The translations under genes were made by a program, and so were the position numbers. From Halobellus rarus (GTDB lineage Archaea; Halobacteriota; Halobacteria; Halobacteriales; Haloferacaceae), in the NCBI RefSeq assembly GCF_024494595.1, contig NZ_JANHDI010000001.1:372001-436000 (forward strand): 64,000 nt of DNA, read 5' to 3'. Below the pieces are notes generated by a model. That model saw nothing but the letters and a program-made list of their open reading frames with translations, did no database searches and was not told the origin of the DNA. Below, one piece after another: positions 9,652 to 21,010 of this stretch (position 1 is the first letter of the stretch; each line of letters begins with the position of its first letter).

Positions 9652-10515
9652 TCACGGGCGGCCGACCCGGTGGTGTCGCTGCCAGAGGTAATAGCCGCCC
9701 GCGGGGACCGACACCAGCCACAGGAGCGGTAGCAGGACGTTGAGCACGTGAACGACGGCGACGGCCGTCCACACCCGACGGTCGGGATGCCAATCGACGT
9801 CGCTCTCGTCGACGGCGCGCGCGTCGAGGTACAGCGAGAGGCTGAACACCGGAATGAGGAGGACGCCGAGGACTAACGCGAGCACGAGGGCGAACGGGAG
9901 CAGCGCGGCCAGCGCCGGAACCGTCTCATAGAGGAACGCCGCGTTCTCTTGGACGCCGATCGACGCGCCGACGATCGGAGCCGACACGAGCACCACGGCG
10001 TAGGCCGCGATCGTGAGCGCGACGCCGTAGTACCACCGCGAGACGCGCCCGGGTCGCCGCGATCCCGTCTCGTGGGTGGCGTCTGCCTCGCGGGAGGTGT
10101 CCTCGCCGTCGGTATCGTACCACCCGTCACCGTCGTAGACGTCGCTCGCGACATCGCCGGACGTATCGGTGGAGCGCCACCGTCGCAACAGGTACGCCGA
10201 GCCGACGAGGAGGAGCAGCGGCGAATCGACGAGGGCGAGTTCCGCGATGGGGACCACGACACCGACGGCGCCCCAGAGCCGATAGTTCGGCGACCACGAC
10301 TCCGCGCTCCGGGCGACAGCGCGGGCGTCGAAAAACAGCGACGCCGCGAACACGGGGAGCAACAGCATACTCACCAGGACGAACACCGCGGGGACGAAAT
10401 CGAACGCCGTCGGCGATCCGCCCGATTCCGGGAACAGCAGCTCGAGACCGAGCCAGCCGAGAACTTCGAGCAGCGGGGGGAGGGCGACGCCGACCCACCA
10501 GTCCGAGTCGACCAT
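9652..10515 (-). CDS. Membrane protein with internal duplication, 287 aa
   Basis: Not recognised as a known family. The two halves are clearly related. Each has a W-x-x-GVAL start, then a hydrophobic run ending LPVFAASLFFDARAV or IPVFSLSLYLDARAV, then a W-x-P-(N/D)-x-R-x-W motif and two more hydrophobic segments. The halves are joined by an acidic, charged linker of about 45 residues. This looks like a gene duplication and fusion of an approximately four-helix unit. It stands alone, convergent with 9182-9646 and followed upstream by SUI1 on the same strand. Confidence 0.7.
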   Translation of the reverse strand: MVDSDWWVGVALPPLLEVLGWLGLELLFPESGGSPTAFDFVPAVFVLVSMLLLPVFAASLFFDARAVARSAESWSPNYRLWGAVGVVVPIAELALVDSPLLLLVGSAYLLRRWRSTDTSGDVASDVYDGDGWYDTDGEDTSREADATHETGSRRPGRVSRWYYGVALTIAAYAVVLVSAPIVGASIGVQENAAFLYETVPALAALLPFALVLALVLGVLLIPVFSLSLYLDARAVDESDVDWHPDRRVWTAVAVVHVLNVLLPLLWLVSVPAGGYYLWQRHHRVGRP

Positions 10516-10662
10516 ACGAGTGACGCGGACGCGATCGGCAGAACGCTTTCGGTCTCGCTTTTCGCCGGCCGTTCAGTCGTCGGAGACGGAACTGCCGCTC
10601 GTCAGATGAGAGGTGTGAGAAATCGCCCGACGCGCGGAGCGCAGGTAGCGGTCAGGTACCGA

Positions 10663-10968
<306 letters not shown>

Positions 10969-11097
10969 CTACAAGATGGGGATATTAAACAGTATCGGGA
11001 CCCCGCGGCGGTCACGCGTCACCGCTGCGCTCGCTGCTCGGCCACGTGACGCCCTTCGCCGGCGGGACGGACGCCGAAGCGAACCGGGGCGAACGAT

Positions 11098-13305
11098 TCA
11101 TCGAAGCCATCGAACGATCGGCGTCGACGCGCGAACCAGCCGGTCTACCGTCGAAACCGCCTCGTCGGCGTCGCTCTCTGTGACGCCGTCGCCGTATCGC
11201 GCTCGTTCGTACAGTTCGACGACCCGCCTGATCTCCGCTTCCGAACGCGACTCGCTCGGCGGCAACGATCCGACGTAGGCCCGCGGCGTCTCCCCCGGAC
11301 GACGCGCTCGGTATTCCCGTTCGAGGAGGACGCTCAGTCGGTCGTAGGCGCGACGAACGTCGGATTCGGGATCGCGGCGACGCTGGAACTGGACGGAGAG
11401 CAGCCCGATCGCCCGCTCCGCCACAGTGGTTCGGCGTGCCCCCGCAACGACGCCGACGAGTCCGATCAGCGCGACCACGAGCGTCCGCCGCGTTGGCATC
11501 GTCGAGAAGGGGCTCTCCCCGCGGTCCGATGGGCCCGCGGTCGGCACACCGGCAGAGGGCACGTCGGCGGGGGCCTGCGTCCCGTTCGTCGGGTTCGCGG
11601 TCGTGATCTCGCCCGGCGTCGCCGGGGTCTCTTCTCCGGTGCCGTTCGCGGTTTCGGCGTCGTCGACCGTCATCGGGGTCGTTCCGTTCGGCTCGCCGTA
11701 CTCGATGTTCTCGACGCCGCTCTGCTGTGCCTCGGCGATCCGGGCGTCCTCCGCGGTCTGTCGCGGCCCCGACGGCGTCGGGTCGAACCGGACCCACCCG
11801 GTGTCGGGGAAGTAGACCTCGACCCACGCGTGGGAGTCGAGGCCGCGGACGACGTGCGTGCCGTTGCCGACGTCCTCGCCCGGAGTGTACCCGGTCACGA
11901 AGCGCGCCGGCACGCCCTGCGAGCGGAGCATCACGACCATCGTCGTCGCGTAGTAGGTGCAGTAGCCGGCGTCCATCTCGAAGAGGAACGCGTCGGCGAC
12001 GTCACCGGTCGGCCGCGGGACGCTGAGCGAGTACTCCTTGTTCTCCTCCAGATACGACTCGATCGCGACGGCCTTGTCGTAGGGCGTTTCCTCCTCACCG
12101 GCGACCGTCTCGGCCCGCTCGCGGACGCGGTCGGTCGTGCTCTCGGGCAACTGGAGGTACGACGCGGTCACCCGGTCGGGGTAGTCGGTCCCCGCCGCTC
12201 GGAGCCGATCGGTCGTCGCGTTCGGCACGCGGCTGGTGACCGTGTAGTTCTCGCCGGGCAGCAGCGTCGTCTCCGGGCGGACCCCGCCCTGGGGAGTGAC
12301 GACCGCCTCGGACGCCACCGCGCCCTCGACCTCGACGGGTTTCCACGCCGCCGGTAGGATCGATATCGGTGCCTCCGCGGTGACGGTCTGCTCGAGTTCC
12401 CGGTCCGGTCCAGGTGGGCCCTGAAGCGGGCCCTCGTACGGTCGCACGTCGCCCGTCCGGATCCAACCGTCGCCCGTGTAGCGGTCGTACGCGGCCGTCT
12501 GCCAGTACTCGGACCGGGCGCTCTCGACGGTGAACCGCACGTCCGGGGAGAGCCGGATGCTCCCGACGATGTCGACGTCGTCCTCGGCGTCGACGATACT
12601 TCCCTCGACGGTCGGCGCGCCGCGGTCCGGCAGGAGCGGCGCCCCCGCCGCCCCCGGCACGACCGAGAACGTCGCCGAGACGACGATCATCGCCGCGAGA
12701 AGCGCCGTCAACACGTCCGCCTGCGCCAGGCCGCTGCCGTGGCGTTCGAACGTCGACGCCGCGACCGTCGCCGTCGCACCGAGCACCCCGACGACGGTCG
12801 TGAGGGCGTCGGCGTCGCCGGTCAACACGACGAGCGCGAGCGCGAGGCTCCCGGCGACCACCGCCGAGACGTACCGCCGCCTCACCGCGAGGTACCACGA
12901 GAGGAAGACCGGACCGGGGACGACGGCGATCGCCCACACCCCCGCACCGACGAGTCGGAGGACCGAAAGCCCCGTCAGCAGGGCCAGGGTATCGTTGAGC
13001 ACGCGCTCGGGCGTCAGCAACGCCACCTGGCTCTGCGGCAGCGTGACGAGGTACGCCAGAAGCCCCAGAAACAGGAGTCCCGAGGTGACACCCAGCGCGA
13101 CGCGGACGCCGACGTACCGCCCCACGAGCGTCGCGAGCGCCAGCGACGCGGCAACGACGGCGACGAACTCCGCGCTCCCGCCGACGACGTCCGTGACGCG
13201 CCACAGGACGCTCGCGTAGGCCCCGGTCAGCGCTGTCAGGCCGACGAACGCGAGGGCCCGTGCGCCGTCGACGTGTCGCAGCCGGCCGTCCGGAACCGAA
13301 CTCAT
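11098..13305 (-). CDS. Membrane transglutaminase-like protein
   Basis: A 735-residue protein. It has about six membrane segments in the first 220 residues, a large extracellular part, a transglutaminase-like core, one more membrane segment (near LVVALIGLVGVVAG) and a cytoplasmic DUF4129-like tail. The Cys-His-Asp triad is visible: GYCTYYATTMVVMLRSQGVPARFVTGY, then DSHAWVEVYFPDTGWVRFDPTP. The start overlaps the stop of the DUF58 gene (ATGA). MoxR-DUF58-transglutaminase operons are widespread and thought to act in envelope or complex maturation; the substrate is unknown. Confidence 0.88.
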   Translation of the reverse strand: MSSVPDGRLRHVDGARALAFVGLTALTGAYASVLWRVTDVVGGSAEFVAVVAASLALATLVGRYVGVRVALGVTSGLLFLGLLAYLVTLPQSQVALLTPERVLNDTLALLTGLSVLRLVGAGVWAIAVVPGPVFLSWYLAVRRRYVSAVVAGSLALALVVLTGDADALTTVVGVLGATATVAASTFERHGSGLAQADVLTALLAAMIVVSATFSVVPGAAGAPLLPDRGAPTVEGSIVDAEDDVDIVGSIRLSPDVRFTVESARSEYWQTAAYDRYTGDGWIRTGDVRPYEGPLQGPPGPDRELEQTVTAEAPISILPAAWKPVEVEGAVASEAVVTPQGGVRPETTLLPGENYTVTSRVPNATTDRLRAAGTDYPDRVTASYLQLPESTTDRVRERAETVAGEEETPYDKAVAIESYLEENKEYSLSVPRPTGDVADAFLFEMDAGYCTYYATTMVVMLRSQGVPARFVTGYTPGEDVGNGTHVVRGLDSHAWVEVYFPDTGWVRFDPTPSGPRQTAEDARIAEAQQSGVENIEYGEPNGTTPMTVDDAETANGTGEETPATPGEITTANPTNGTQAPADVPSAGVPTAGPSDRGESPFSTMPTRRTLVVALIGLVGVVAGARRTTVAERAIGLLSVQFQRRRDPESDVRRAYDRLSVLLEREYRARRPGETPRAYVGSLPPSESRSEAEIRRVVELYERARYGDGVTESDADEAVSTVDRLVRASTPIVRWLR

Positions 13306-14561
13306 CTGTACACCTCCCGGGAGCCGCGTTCATCTGCACGCCCTCGACCCCCGAAGGTGGACGTCGTTTCCTGACCTACGGCGGATCCAGTGGCTCTCTC
13401 TTCGGGCTCGGCAGATTCAGTGACTCCCTCGTCGGACTCGGCGGACCCGGAAGCCCGCTCCCCGGCGGCGTCGCCTCCGTCGACCAGCGTCTCGAAATCG
13501 TGTCTCCGGCCGTCGAACCGGACGGCCGTCGAATCGGTTCCGGCGACGATTTCGACGTCGGCAGGCCCCGCGGGAACTGCGCCGCCTTCGACGACGGCGA
13601 GGTGGTCGAGCAGTTCACGGTGTCGGCCGGCGGTCGCCTCCACCGTTCCGGACGGAGTCACCAATGTGACGCCCGCCCCGTCGCGAACGAGCGCGAGACA
13701 CACCGACGCGGCCGCCTCTGCCATCGCGTCGGCTGCGCCGTCGTTTTCCGTCCGCTCACCGCCGTTTTCCGTCCGCTCATCGTCGCCTCTCGCCCGATCC
13801 GTGACGGTTCCGGCGGCGACGGTGACGTGCTCGGGATCGGCGTCGGCGGTGAACTCCCTGACCACGAGGTCGTCGCGCTTCGCCGAGGACTTCCAGTGGA
13901 CGTCTCTGAGCGCGTCGCCCCGAACGTACTCACGCAGGCCGTCGAACTCGTCGCGCCCCGCCGCCGAGCGGGACCGAGACACCGCCCTGAGATCCGCCCG
14001 GACGGCGCCCGACAGCGACCGAACGCGCGGGAAGGCGACCAGCCCGTCACGCGTCTCGACCTCGTGGGTCCGCTCGACGAGTCCGAGGACGTCCGTCGCG
14101 ACGACCGACGCGGGACCGATCTCGTGTTCGCCGCGGCGCTTCGGAGTGACCCCGTAGGCGACGGCGTCGCCGCCGACAGTCGCTTCGATCACCGCCTCCC
14201 GACCGCCAGCGGTCGTCGTTTCGTCGCCGACCGTCGCCGTTTCGCCGTCGGCGTCTCTCGCTTCGTTCCGAACGCCGGTCGGGAGACGGTCTCTGACCGT
14301 AGCTGGGTAGGGATCCGGTGCGTCGAGGACCAATTCGACGACGCCAGTCGTTCCGACCTCGTCTGCGGGCGGGAGGCGTCTCTCGATCGACGGTTTCGGC
14401 GTTCGCCAGACCTGGACGACCGCCGCGACCAGCGCGACCGCGATCGGGAGTACGACGGCGTCGAGCGTCCGCGGCCCGAACGCTGCACCGGCGGCGAGCG
14501 CACCGGTCCCTACGGCGAGGATCGCGTACCCCCGTCGCGTCGGCCTGAGGTTCGGCGTCAT
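13302..14561 (-). CDS. DUF58 family protein
   Basis: A 419-residue DUF58 protein. Two hydrophobic segments lie at the N-terminus (about residues 12-50). The DUF58 signature is FDGLREYVRGDALRDVHWKSSAKRDDLVVREF, followed by a von Willebrand A-like region. The C-terminus is low-complexity and Ser/Glu-rich. It sits between moxR (52 nt upstream) and the transglutaminase gene (overlapping), so the three are one operon. By analogy with other MoxR systems it is probably a partner of the AAA ATPase. Confidence 0.88.
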   Translation of the reverse strand: MTPNLRPTRRGYAILAVGTGALAAGAAFGPRTLDAVVLPIAVALVAAVVQVWRTPKPSIERRLPPADEVGTTGVVELVLDAPDPYPATVRDRLPTGVRNEARDADGETATVGDETTTAGGREAVIEATVGGDAVAYGVTPKRRGEHEIGPASVVATDVLGLVERTHEVETRDGLVAFPRVRSLSGAVRADLRAVSRSRSAAGRDEFDGLREYVRGDALRDVHWKSSAKRDDLVVREFTADADPEHVTVAAGTVTDRARGDDERTENGGERTENDGAADAMAEAAASVCLALVRDGAGVTLVTPSGTVEATAGRHRELLDHLAVVEGGAVPAGPADVEIVAGTDSTAVRFDGRRHDFETLVDGGDAAGERASGSAESDEGVTESAEPEERATGSAVGQETTSTFGGRGRADERGSREVYR

Positions 14562-14612
14562 TTCGTTTCGCTCCGATTCGTTGGATTCCGATTCTCCACT
14601 CGCGCCTCTCGT

Positions 14613-15587
14613 TCACTCGACGGCGACGTCTTCGAGCGCTCGCTCGACGATCTCCCCGCCGTCGACCGCCGAGTCCGTCCGGATCCGGTGGCTCAACACC
14701 GTCGGTGCCTCCGTCTTGACGTCGTCGGGGAGGACGTAGCCGCGGCCCTCGAACATCGCACGGGCCTGCGACGCGCGGACGAGCGCGATCGCCCCGCGCG
14801 GACTCGCACCCAGACGGGCGTGTTCCCGGGTGTACCCCGCCAGCCGCGAGACGTACGCGCGGACCGGCTCGCGCACGGTGATACCGGCGACGGTCTCGCG
14901 GGCGCGGCGGACGTCCCCGACGGTGGCCACCGCACCGAGCGACTCGATGGGGTGCTCGCCGGCGACCCGCCCGAGCAACTCCGTCTCCTCGGCCTCGGTC
15001 GGATAGCCGAGGCGGATCTTCTTCGTGAAGCGATCGACCTCGGCGACCGGCAGTTCGTAGGTCCGGCCGGGCTCGACGTCGTTCTGCGTCGCGATGACGG
15101 TGAAGGGATCGGGCACGGGGTGAGTCTCGCCGTCGACGGTCACCTGCCCCTCGGCCATCACCTCCAGCAGCGCCGCCTGGGTCTTCGGCGGCGCGCGGTT
15201 GATCTCGTCCCCGAGGACGACGTTCGCGAACACCGGGCCGGGCTGGAACTCGAACTCGCGGGTCTTCTCGTTGAACACGCTCACGCCGGTCACGTCGGAG
15301 GGGAGGAGGTCGGGCGTGAACTGTACGCGGTTGAACGAGCAGTCCAGCGAGGTCGCCACCGACCGCGCGAGCATCGTCTTGCCGACGCCGGGGACGTCTT
15401 CGAGCAGGAGGTTGCCGCGGGCGAAGAGCGTGATCAGGATGTGTTCGATGGCGTCGCGGTGACCGACGATGACGCGCTCGACGTTGTCGACGATTCGGGT
15501 CGTCAGTGCGGTCGCTTCGTCGATGTCGAGCGGTGAGACCGAACTCGATCGCGGTTCGGAGTCTGGGACGGCGTCTGCGTCAGTCAT
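14613..15587 (-). CDS. moxR: MoxR-type AAA+ ATPase
   Basis: A 324-residue AAA+ ATPase, probably a chaperone for assembly or activation of the adjacent DUF58 and transglutaminase proteins. It has Walker A EDVPGVGKTMLA, Walker B GDEINRAPPKTQAALLEVM, sensor 1 ATQN and the C-terminal lid with SPRGAIALVRASQA. The ATG at 15587 is used. A much longer open frame upstream runs antisense through mutS and is not real. It is transcribed divergently from mutS. Confidence 0.95.
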   Translation of the reverse strand: MTDADAVPDSEPRSSSVSPLDIDEATALTTRIVDNVERVIVGHRDAIEHILITLFARGNLLLEDVPGVGKTMLARSVATSLDCSFNRVQFTPDLLPSDVTGVSVFNEKTREFEFQPGPVFANVVLGDEINRAPPKTQAALLEVMAEGQVTVDGETHPVPDPFTVIATQNDVEPGRTYELPVAEVDRFTKKIRLGYPTEAEETELLGRVAGEHPIESLGAVATVGDVRRARETVAGITVREPVRAYVSRLAGYTREHARLGASPRGAIALVRASQARAMFEGRGYVLPDDVKTEAPTVLSHRIRTDSAVDGGEIVERALEDVAVE

Positions 15588-15809
15588 GGATAGGGCCAAC
15601 GTGCGTGCGTCGGGGCCGCGCTCTCCGATCCGCCCCGTCACGCTGTCGTGGGTCCCTAACGTCCGCGTACAGGTAACTCTGCTGGGCGTCACGGACCGAT
15701 TCGACCGTCCCATCCGGGGGCCCGGTACCGCTCTCGTCGCGACCCCGCCGCCCACGTTTCGCGGTCGGCTTCCCGTCCGCTTTTGGTGTTCGACCGCCGT
15801 CCGATAGGT
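15588..15809. promoter_or_regulatory. Divergent promoter region of moxR and mutS
   Basis: A 222-bp spacer between divergent genes. On the plus strand, CTTTTGGT lies about 27 nt before the mutS ATG at 15810, a plausible TATA element for a leaderless start. No operator palindrome stands out. Confidence 0.35.
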
Positions 15810-18806
15810 ATGGAACGGGCGGAGTCCGGCACGGACTGCGAGACGGACGAGCACGTCGGCAGCGACGACGTCGATTCCGACGGAGCCACGGGACCTGACG
15901 GGACCGCTGGAGCCGACGGAGCCGGCGGGGCATCGGAGGCCGACGCGTCGGCGACGCCCGACGCGGACGAGGAGTCGCCCCGCCCCGAGGGACCGCCCGA
16001 GAAGATGCTCGCGCGGCGGGAGGAACTCACGCCGATGCTCTCGCAGTACCTCGATCTCTGTGTGGCCCACCCGGACGCGCTCGTGCTCTTTCAGGTGGGC
16101 GACTTCTACGAGGCGTTCTGCGAGGCCGCCGAGACGGTCGCCCGGGTCTGCGAAGTGACGCTCACCCAGCGGGAGGACTCGACGGGCACGTACCCGATGG
16201 CGGGGATCCCGATCGACAACGCGGCGTCGTACCTCCAGTCGCTGCTCGACGCGGACTTCCGCGTCGCGATCGCCGATCAGGTCGAGGACGCCGAGGAGGC
16301 CTCGGGGCTGGTCGACCGGGCGGTGACGAACGTCGTCACCCCCGGCACCGTCGTCGACGACGAACTGCTCGACCGCGCGAGCGCGACGTACCTCGGCGCG
16401 TTCGTCGGCGGCGAGAGCAGAGGCGAGGACGGGCCGGAAACGACCGACAGCGACGCGGCCGCACTCGCGACGCTCGACGTCTCGACCGGCGAGTGCCAGG
16501 TGACGAGCGCCTCCGACGACCGGATCCGTGACGAACTCGAACGCCTCGCGCCGGCGGAACTCCTCGTCTCCCCGACGACCGACGTCGATCCCGCGGCGCT
16601 CGGATTCGAGACGATGGTGACCGACCACGAGGCGGCGGCATTCGACCTCGATGGCGCGGACGAGACGCTCTCGGCGTACGTCGCGGAGCCGACGGCCGTG
16701 CTCGACTCGACGGCCGAACGCCGCGCCGTCGGCGCGCTCTTGGCGTACGCGGAGTACACCCAGGGCGGCGACGGCGCGCTCTCGTACGTCTCGCGGGTCC
16801 GGCGGTACGACCTGCGGCGGTCGCTCCGCCTCGACGCCAACGCGATGCGCAGCCTCGAACTGTTCGAGTCGCGCCACCCCGGTCGCGGCGAGACGCTGCT
16901 CGACACGCTCGATCGAACCGCGTGTGCGCCCGGCCGCCGGAAACTGGAGACGTGGCTCCGTCGGCCGCTGATCGACCGGGGAGAAATCGAGCGCCGACAC
17001 GACGCCGTCGGAGAACTGCTCGACCGACCGCTCGCGCGGGAGACGGTTCGCGACCACCTCGCGGGGGTGTACGACCTCGAACGCCTGGCCGCGCGGGTCT
17101 CTCGCGAGCGAGCGAACGCCCGCGACCTCCGCTCGCTGCAGGCGACGCTCGACGTCGTCCCGGAAATAAAGGCCGCGCTCGACGAGGCCGAGTCGGCGGC
17201 GCTCTGTGACCTCCGCGAGTCGCTCGACGAGCTTCGCGAGGTCCGCGACCTGATCGACCGGGCGATCGTCTCCGATCCGCCGCAGGAGATCACCGAGGGC
17301 GGGGTGATCCGCGAAGGATTCGACGACGAACTCGACGAGATCCGCGCGACCGAGCGCGACGGCCGCGACTGGGTCTCCGCGCTGGAGGAACGCGAGCGCG
17401 AGCGGACTGGGATCGACTCTCTCGAAGTCGGGTACAACCAGGTCCACGGCTACTACATCGAGGTGACGAACCCGAACCTGGACCGCGTCCCCGACGACTA
17501 CACCCGGCGGCAGACGCTGAAGAACGCCGAGCGGTTCTACACGCCCGAGTTAAAACGCCGCGAGGACGAGATCCTCTCGGCGGCCGAGCGCGCCGACGCC
17601 CTGGAGTACGAGGTGTTCTGCGAGGTGCGCGCCCGGGTCGCCGAGGCGACCGACAGACTCCAGTCGCTCGCGGAGGCGCTCGCTCGGCTCGACGTCCTGG
17701 CCGCTTTCGCCGCCGTCGCCGCGAGCGAGCACTACGCCCGCCCCGAGATGGGCGCGGAGACGCTGCGGATCGAGGAGGGTCGGCACCCGGTCGTCGAGCG
17801 GACGCAGGCGGAGTTCGTCCCCAACGGCGTCGACTTCTCCGCCGGCCACGTCGCCGTCGTCACGGGCCCGAACATGAGCGGGAAATCGACGTATATGCGT
17901 CAGGTCGCGCTCATCGCGCTGCTCGCGCAGGCCGGGTCGTTCGTCCCCGCGACGTCGGCGGAACTCCCCGTCCTCGATCGCATCTTCACCCGGGTCGGCG
18001 CGTCCGACGACATCGCCGGCGGCCAGTCGACGTTTATGCGCGAGATGTCGGAGCTGACCGACATCCTCCACGACGCCACCGAGGACTCGCTGGTCCTCCT
18101 CGACGAGGTCGGCCGCGGCACCTCGACGGCCGACGGCCTCGCCATCGCCCGCGCGACGACGGAGTTCGTCCACGACGAGGTGGGCGCGACGACCCTGTTC
18201 GCGACGCACTACCACGATCTGACCGGGCTGGCCGAGGAGTTGCCGAACGCGTTCAACCTCCACTTCACCGTGAGCAAGCGCGGTGAGGGGCGGGAGTCGG
18301 CGACGGCTGACGCGGGTCCCGATTCCGCGACCGACTCGGACGTCACCTTCCTCCACCGCGTCGCCGAGGGGCCGTCGTCGTCGTCGTACGGCGTCGAGGT
18401 CGCGAAGCTCGCCGGGGTTCCCGATCGAGTGGTCGAACGGGCCAGAGCGTACGTTCGGGAGTCGTCGCCGGGGAGCCAACCGGAGCCGCGGGAATCCGAG
18501 CCGCCGAGCGCGTTGCCGACGGAAGCGGAGTCGACGAGAGCAGAGTCGACGGAAGCAGAGTCGACGGAGGTGCACGCGACGGATACGGCGTCGAACGGCC
18601 GGGACGACACGCTCGCCGCCTACGTCGACGGGATCGACGAGTCCGGAGACGCCCGGCGACGCGATGGGACCGATTCCGAGCGCGCCGGACCCACCGACGC
18701 CGAGCGCGCCGTCCTCGAGGAACTCCGCGACGTCGACGTCGCCCGGACGACGCCGCTCGAAGCGCTCAACACGCTGGAGGACCTACGACGCAGACTGGAT
18801 GAGTGA
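15810..18806 (+). CDS. mutS: DNA mismatch repair protein MutS
   Basis: A 998-residue MutS1-type protein that recognises mismatches. It starts with an acidic haloarchaeal extension (about 65 residues). The mismatch-reading domain has GDFYEAF (the Phe-x-Glu motif), followed by connector, lever and clamp, and the ATPase with [25 protein letters not shown] and the FATHYHDL switch. A C-terminal insertion contains a short Ser/Thr-Glu-Ala repeat near 18530-18570. The end overlaps the mutL start by 8 nt, so the two are co-translated. Confidence 0.97.
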   Translation: MERAESGTDCETDEHVGSDDVDSDGATGPDGTAGADGAGGASEADASATPDADEESPRPEGPPEKMLARREELTPMLSQYLDLCVAHPDALVLFQVGDFYEAFCEAAETVARVCEVTLTQREDSTGTYPMAGIPIDNAASYLQSLLDADFRVAIADQVEDAEEASGLVDRAVTNVVTPGTVVDDELLDRASATYLGAFVGGESRGEDGPETTDSDAAALATLDVSTGECQVTSASDDRIRDELERLAPAELLVSPTTDVDPAALGFETMVTDHEAAAFDLDGADETLSAYVAEPTAVLDSTAERRAVGALLAYAEYTQGGDGALSYVSRVRRYDLRRSLRLDANAMRSLELFESRHPGRGETLLDTLDRTACAPGRRKLETWLRRPLIDRGEIERRHDAVGELLDRPLARETVRDHLAGVYDLERLAARVSRERANARDLRSLQATLDVVPEIKAALDEAESAALCDLRESLDELREVRDLIDRAIVSDPPQEITEGGVIREGFDDELDEIRATERDGRDWVSALEERERERTGIDSLEVGYNQVHGYYIEVTNPNLDRVPDDYTRRQTLKNAERFYTPELKRREDEILSAAERADALEYEVFCEVRARVAEATDRLQSLAEALARLDVLAAFAAVAASEHYARPEMGAETLRIEEGRHPVVERTQAEFVPNGVDFSAGHVAVVTGPNMSGKSTYMRQVALIALLAQAGSFVPATSAELPVLDRIFTRVGASDDIAGGQSTFMREMSELTDILHDATEDSLVLLDEVGRGTSTADGLAIARATTEFVHDEVGATTLFATHYHDLTGLAEELPNAFNLHFTVSKRGEGRESATADAGPDSATDSDVTFLHRVAEGPSSSSYGVEVAKLAGVPDRVVERARAYVRESSPGSQPEPRESEPPSALPTEAESTRAESTEAESTEVHATDTASNGRDDTLAAYVDGIDESGDARRRDGTDSERAGPTDAERAVLEELRDVDVARTTPLEALNTLEDLRRRLDE

Positions 18807-20511
18807 CGATTCGCCGGGGTCGGCGGCCGCCGATCGCCCCGTTCGACGCCTCGACGACGCCACGGTCGCGAGCGTCGCCGCCGGCGAGGTGATCACCCGG
18901 CCGGCCGACGTCGTCGTCGAACTGGTCGAGAACGCGCTGGACGCGGGCGCGACCCGGATCGACGTCGACGTCGCGGGCGACGGCACCGAGCGGATCCGCG
19001 TGAGCGACGACGGCCGCGGGATGAGCCGACGGGACGCCGAACTCGCGGTCGAGCGCCACACCACGAGCAAACTCGCCCCCGACGCCGCGGTCTCCGCGGT
19101 CGACACGCTCGGCTTCCGGGGCGAGGCGCTCGCGAGCGTCGCGACGGTCGCGCGCCTCGAACTCCGGACGAACGACGGCGGCCCGCGCGGGACCCGCGTC
19201 GTCGCCGAGTTCGCGCCCGACGCGGCGAAGACGGAGCCCGTCGGTCGAGGGCGGGGGACGACGGTCACCGTCAGAGATCTGTTCGCCGAGACGCCCGCCC
19301 GTCGGGAGTCGCTGGGAGCCTCGCGCACCGAGTTCGCGCGCGTGAGCGACGCCCTCTCCCGGTACGCCCTCGTCCGTCCGGACGTCGCGCTCTCGCTGAC
19401 TCACGACGGCTCGCCGGTGTTCTCGACACCCGGCACGGGCGAGTACGACGACGCGCTCCTCGGTGTCTACGACCGCGAGGTCGCCGGACGGGCGTCCGAG
19501 TTCGACGCCGCGCGGCGCGTCGATTCGGAAGTGGTCGACGCGGCCGAATGCGGCGAGATCAGACTCACCGGGTCGTTGGTGCCGCCGTCGATCACCCGCG
19601 CGCGCCGGGATCACGTCTACGTCGCCGTCGACGGCCGGCCCGTTCGCGACGAGCGACTGCAGCGCGCCGTCGCCGCGGGGTACGGGGACCTGCTACCGGA
19701 CGACCGCGCGCCGATCGCCGTCGTCTCGGTCTCGCTGCCGGAGTCGTGGGCGGATCACAACGTCCACCCTCGAAAGCGGCACGTCCGACTCCGCGATCCC
19801 GACGCGGTCGAGGACGCGGTCGAATCGGCCGTCCGCGACGCGCTCTCGACGGTCGACCGTCGGCGGAGCGAGGACCTCGCGATGGACCTCGGCGACTCGC
19901 TGGAACCGCTTTCGGACGCCGAGTCCGCCTTCGGGGACGTCTCCGTCATCGGGCGGTTCCGAGACCTCTACCTCCTCTGTGAGCGCGAGGACGACCTCCT
20001 CGTCGTCGACCAGCACGCGGCCCACGAACGGATCAACTACGAGCGGCTCCGCGCTGCCGTCGACGGCGAGACGCCGACCGCGACGGTCGATCCGCCGGCG
20101 CGCGTCGAACTGACGCCGGCGCAGTACGCGACGGTCCAGTCCTCGAACGCCGAACTGGCCGCGCTCGGCTACGACCTCGACCCGTTCGGCGAGACGACGG
20201 TGCGCGTCCGGTCGGTCCCCGCGCCGATGGGACGGGCGGCCGCCCCCGAGAGCGTCCGCGACGCCGCCGACGCGATCCGCGGGGGGACGACGCCGGACAC
20301 CGGCCGCGAGGAGCTGTTGAAGGATCTCGCGTGCCACCCGTCGCTGAAGGCCGGCGACGGACTCACCGACGAGCGGGCCGCGGCGCTCGTCGAGCGCCTC
20401 GGCGCGTGTGAGAACCCCTACGCCTGCCCGCACGGTCGCCCGACCGTGCTCGCCGTCGAGGAGGCGACGCTCGTGCGCGGGTTCGGGAGGCGGGGGACGC
20501 GGCTGGAGTGA
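18799..20511 (+). CDS. mutL: DNA mismatch repair protein MutL
   Basis: A 570-residue partner of MutS. The GHKL ATPase motifs are [14 protein letters not shown] and GFRGEALAS. The C-terminal domain has [12 protein letters not shown], which fits the DQHA(x)2E(x)4E endonuclease motif, and the later CHPSLKAGD and CPHGRP segments. It is therefore the nicking type of MutL rather than the E. coli type. The ATG at 18799 lies within the end of mutS and begins the conserved protein; open sequence upstream is shadow. Confidence 0.96.
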   Translation: MSDDSPGSAAADRPVRRLDDATVASVAAGEVITRPADVVVELVENALDAGATRIDVDVAGDGTERIRVSDDGRGMSRRDAELAVERHTTSKLAPDAAVSAVDTLGFRGEALASVATVARLELRTNDGGPRGTRVVAEFAPDAAKTEPVGRGRGTTVTVRDLFAETPARRESLGASRTEFARVSDALSRYALVRPDVALSLTHDGSPVFSTPGTGEYDDALLGVYDREVAGRASEFDAARRVDSEVVDAAECGEIRLTGSLVPPSITRARRDHVYVAVDGRPVRDERLQRAVAAGYGDLLPDDRAPIAVVSVSLPESWADHNVHPRKRHVRLRDPDAVEDAVESAVRDALSTVDRRRSEDLAMDLGDSLEPLSDAESAFGDVSVIGRFRDLYLLCEREDDLLVVDQHAAHERINYERLRAAVDGETPTATVDPPARVELTPAQYATVQSSNAELAALGYDLDPFGETTVRVRSVPAPMGRAAAPESVRDAADAIRGGTTPDTGREELLKDLACHPSLKAGDGLTDERAAALVERLGACENPYACPHGRPTVLAVEEATLVRGFGRRGTRLE

Positions 20512-20547
20512 CCCAGGTCCGGGAACGCACTCAGAGCCCGACGCCCC

Positions 20548-20919
20548 TCACCACTCCTTGCAGTCCGCACAGACGCGCTTGTCGCCCTGTATCCACACGC
20601 GATCGACGGGTCGGCCGCAGTCGGGGCACTCGACGCCCTCGGGATCCCACTGGTACGTCGCCGTCGCGGGTTCGACCTCGGTGTCCCCGGTCGAAGCGGC
20701 CGATCTGTCGCCCCCGACGTCGGTCGATTTCTCGGCCGGATCCTGGGTCTCTTTGTCGGTCGGTTCCTGGGCCTGTTCGTCATCTGACCCGTCTGTTTTG
20801 TCCCCGCTGTCCCCTGAATTACCGTTCTCGTCCGCTGTCGACGCTTGGTCCGCCGCGTCACTTGCTGCGTCGCTCGCCGCGTCGACCGCGAACTCGTCCA
20901 GCGAGCGATCTCGCGCCAT
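20548..20919 (-). CDS. Small zinc-ribbon protein, 123 aa
   Basis: Not assigned to a function. The N-terminus is a short helix (MARDRSLDEFAVDAAS). Then comes a disordered, very acidic Ser/Asp/Thr-rich stretch (about residues 20-80) and a C-terminal zinc ribbon with CPDCGRP and CADC. The chosen ATG starts the conserved-looking part. A longer frame would extend over the promoter of the next gene. It converges with mutL. Confidence 0.7.
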   Translation of the reverse strand: MARDRSLDEFAVDAASDAASDAADQASTADENGNSGDSGDKTDGSDDEQAQEPTDKETQDPAEKSTDVGGDRSAASTGDTEVEPATATYQWDPEGVECPDCGRPVDRVWIQGDKRVCADCKEW

Positions 20920-21010
20920 ATCCGACCGAAGCGACGGCAGCGGCTTAGCGGTGGCGACTCCGCGAGGCGGCGTTCCGTACACACATATACGATGAGGTTC
21001 AATTCCGGAT

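Noticed and set aside
14613-17447. A 944-codon minus-strand open frame suggesting a giant MoxR protein
   Set aside because: Only the last 324 codons (start at 15587) code for MoxR. The rest is antisense to mutS, with Arg-rich, non-acidic composition unlike a haloarchaeal protein.
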